From assembly GCA_900548305.1 (NCBI GenBank), contig URJZ01000001.1, positions 124,001 through 188,000 on the forward strand: a DNA stretch of 64,000 nucleotides, written 5' to 3'. Numbering within the stretch: the stretch's first letter is position 1; the number at the start of each line of letters is the position of its first letter. A program made the position numbers and the translations under genes. The notes beneath the pieces were generated by a model that ran no database searches, was not told the origin of the DNA, and worked only from the letters and a program-made list of their open reading frames with translations. Positions 63,340 through 64,000 of this stretch are shown here, piece by piece. This DNA comes from an uncultured Oscillospiraceae bacterium (GTDB lineage Bacteria; Bacillota; Clostridia; Oscillospirales; Acutalibacteraceae).

Positions 63340-64000
63340 ACTGCTCCCCTTTTTCCTTGTTTATAGTCGCCATAAATTTGTAGCATTTCATCCGAAAATG
63401 CACCGCTTTCATTTTCTATCATTAAAACAGGTTCTACTACCATGCCCGGGTTTCCCCCTTTTCGTCCTTCCAATAAAAATAAGCTAGGTGCTTTAGATAA
63501 TCTCTGTTGGACTAGACGTAACCGTTTTGGCATAATGCCCGCCTGCTTCATAGATTCCATAATATCAAATAATCTTTGTGGTCTTTGACACATACATAAC
63601 TTGCCACCATATTTTAACAATTTGGAAGCCACACGGCAAATATCATCCGGGGTACAGGCACCTTCATGTCTGGCAATTCGTTTACTTTCATCAGGATTTA
63701 CCAACCCCGTTCCGGCCTCCTGATAAGGAGGGTTACACGCAATCAAATCCAACTCCTGTGTAAAAGGAGCCTGTCCAGGCTTTAATGTAGTTAAATCTTG
63801 ATGGAGCAATGTAATATTGGCTTCTAAGTTGTTTTTTTGAAGTGTTCTTTGCACCATACTGCATGCATTACTCTGCAATTCTACTGCATAAATATGTCTT
63901 GGTGTATATCTGCTGCTCCAAATAAGAGGGATGGTACCGCAACCTGTACCAAAGTCAGCACAGCAATCTTTTTTTCTGGGGGATGCAAAGTGTGCTAATA
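63324..64000 (-). CDS. TrmN6-like tRNA adenine-N6 methyltransferase (5' end cut off)
   Basis: The visible 225 residues include the SAM motif DFGTGCG (at about 63940-63960) and the N6-adenine motif NPPY (CNPPYQEAG). It matches TrmN6/YfiC, which methylates A37 of tRNA-Val. The start lies beyond the right edge. Coupled to rsmI by a 16-base overlap. Confidence 0.88.
   Translation of the reverse strand, partial: LAHFASPRKKDCCADFGTGCGTIPLIWSSRYTPRHIYAVELQSNACSMVQRTLQKNNLEANITLLHQDLTTLKPGQAPFTQELDLIACNPPYQEAGTGLVNPDESKRIARHEGACTPDDICRVASKLLKYGGKLCMCQRPQRLFDIMESMKQAGIMPKRLRLVQQRLSKAPSLFLLEGRKGGNPGMVVEPVLMIENESGAFSDEMLQIYGDYKQGKRGAVWQES

Noticed and set aside
63924..63946. T-box-like GGGATGGTACCGC sequence
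   Set aside because: It lies inside the TrmN6-like coding region (motif DFGTGCGTIP on the other strand). No T-box stems or downstream amino acid gene fit.

Overview
The window is AT-rich chromosomal DNA from a low-GC Gram-positive anaerobe. The hrcA-grpE-dnaK-dnaJ order, the pth-mfd-foldase run, pyruvate phosphate dikinase, clostridial-type small regulators, strong Shine-Dalgarno sites, several TTG/GTG starts and many hairpin-plus-T-run terminators fit class Clostridia. A gut Oscillospiraceae/Ruminococcaceae-like bacterium is my best guess; I cannot name a species.

Layout. 1-4.3 kb: a NifU/IscU-like Fe-S scaffold (cut by the left edge), secA, and two small membrane proteins. 4.4-9.55 kb: the heat-shock cluster on the minus strand, with a perfect CIRCE operator before hrcA and a separate promoter before dnaJ. 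9.5-11.3 kb: an accessory patch with a DUF4417-type gene broken by two in-frame TGA codons and a frameshift, followed by an intact 87-residue small protein. 11.3-16.3 kb: peptide deformylase, an MBOAT/DHHW surface-acylation pair, and hemW. 16.5-19.3 kb: a P-type cation ATPase behind a yybP-ykoY-like (Mn2+) riboswitch. 19.4-25.7 kb: lepA, pnuC with a structured leader, and two paralogous lrgAB-like pairs on either side of a sugar transferase.

25.8-30.6 kb: a plus-strand operon of methyltransferase, FmdE-family protein, and a BtuFCD/FepBCD-type ABC importer, probably for a metal or metal complex. A degraded second copy of the last gene's 3' end follows it. 30.6-38 kb: ychF, tex, a hotdog thioesterase, a HAD phosphatase, a lipoprotein, an SOS-box-controlled sigma-like pair and an acidic protein. 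38-41.8 kb: mnmA, a CpXC protein and asnB. 41.8-49.4 kb, minus strand: foldase-like lipoprotein, mfd, pth, prs, and a GlmU-like protein lacking most of its acetyltransferase domain.

49.6-64 kb: ppdK, a GT14 glycosyltransferase, an HxlR regulator divergent from an FMN reductase, ilvB-ilvN-ilvC, a YcxB-like protein, tRNA-Arg(CCT), two small XRE regulators, a CPBP protease, tadA, a membrane protein, rsmI, and a TrmN6-like methyltransferase cut by the right edge.

Most of the window is ordinary housekeeping DNA. The points that deserve a second look are the TGA-interrupted DUF4417 gene, the FmdE/ABC operon with its upstream 19-bp inverted repeat, the LexA-type box, a recurrent 21-bp palindrome at promoters and in one intergenic region, the short GlmU, and the pnuC leader. 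No CRISPR array, rRNA, integrase or intact insertion sequence was found.
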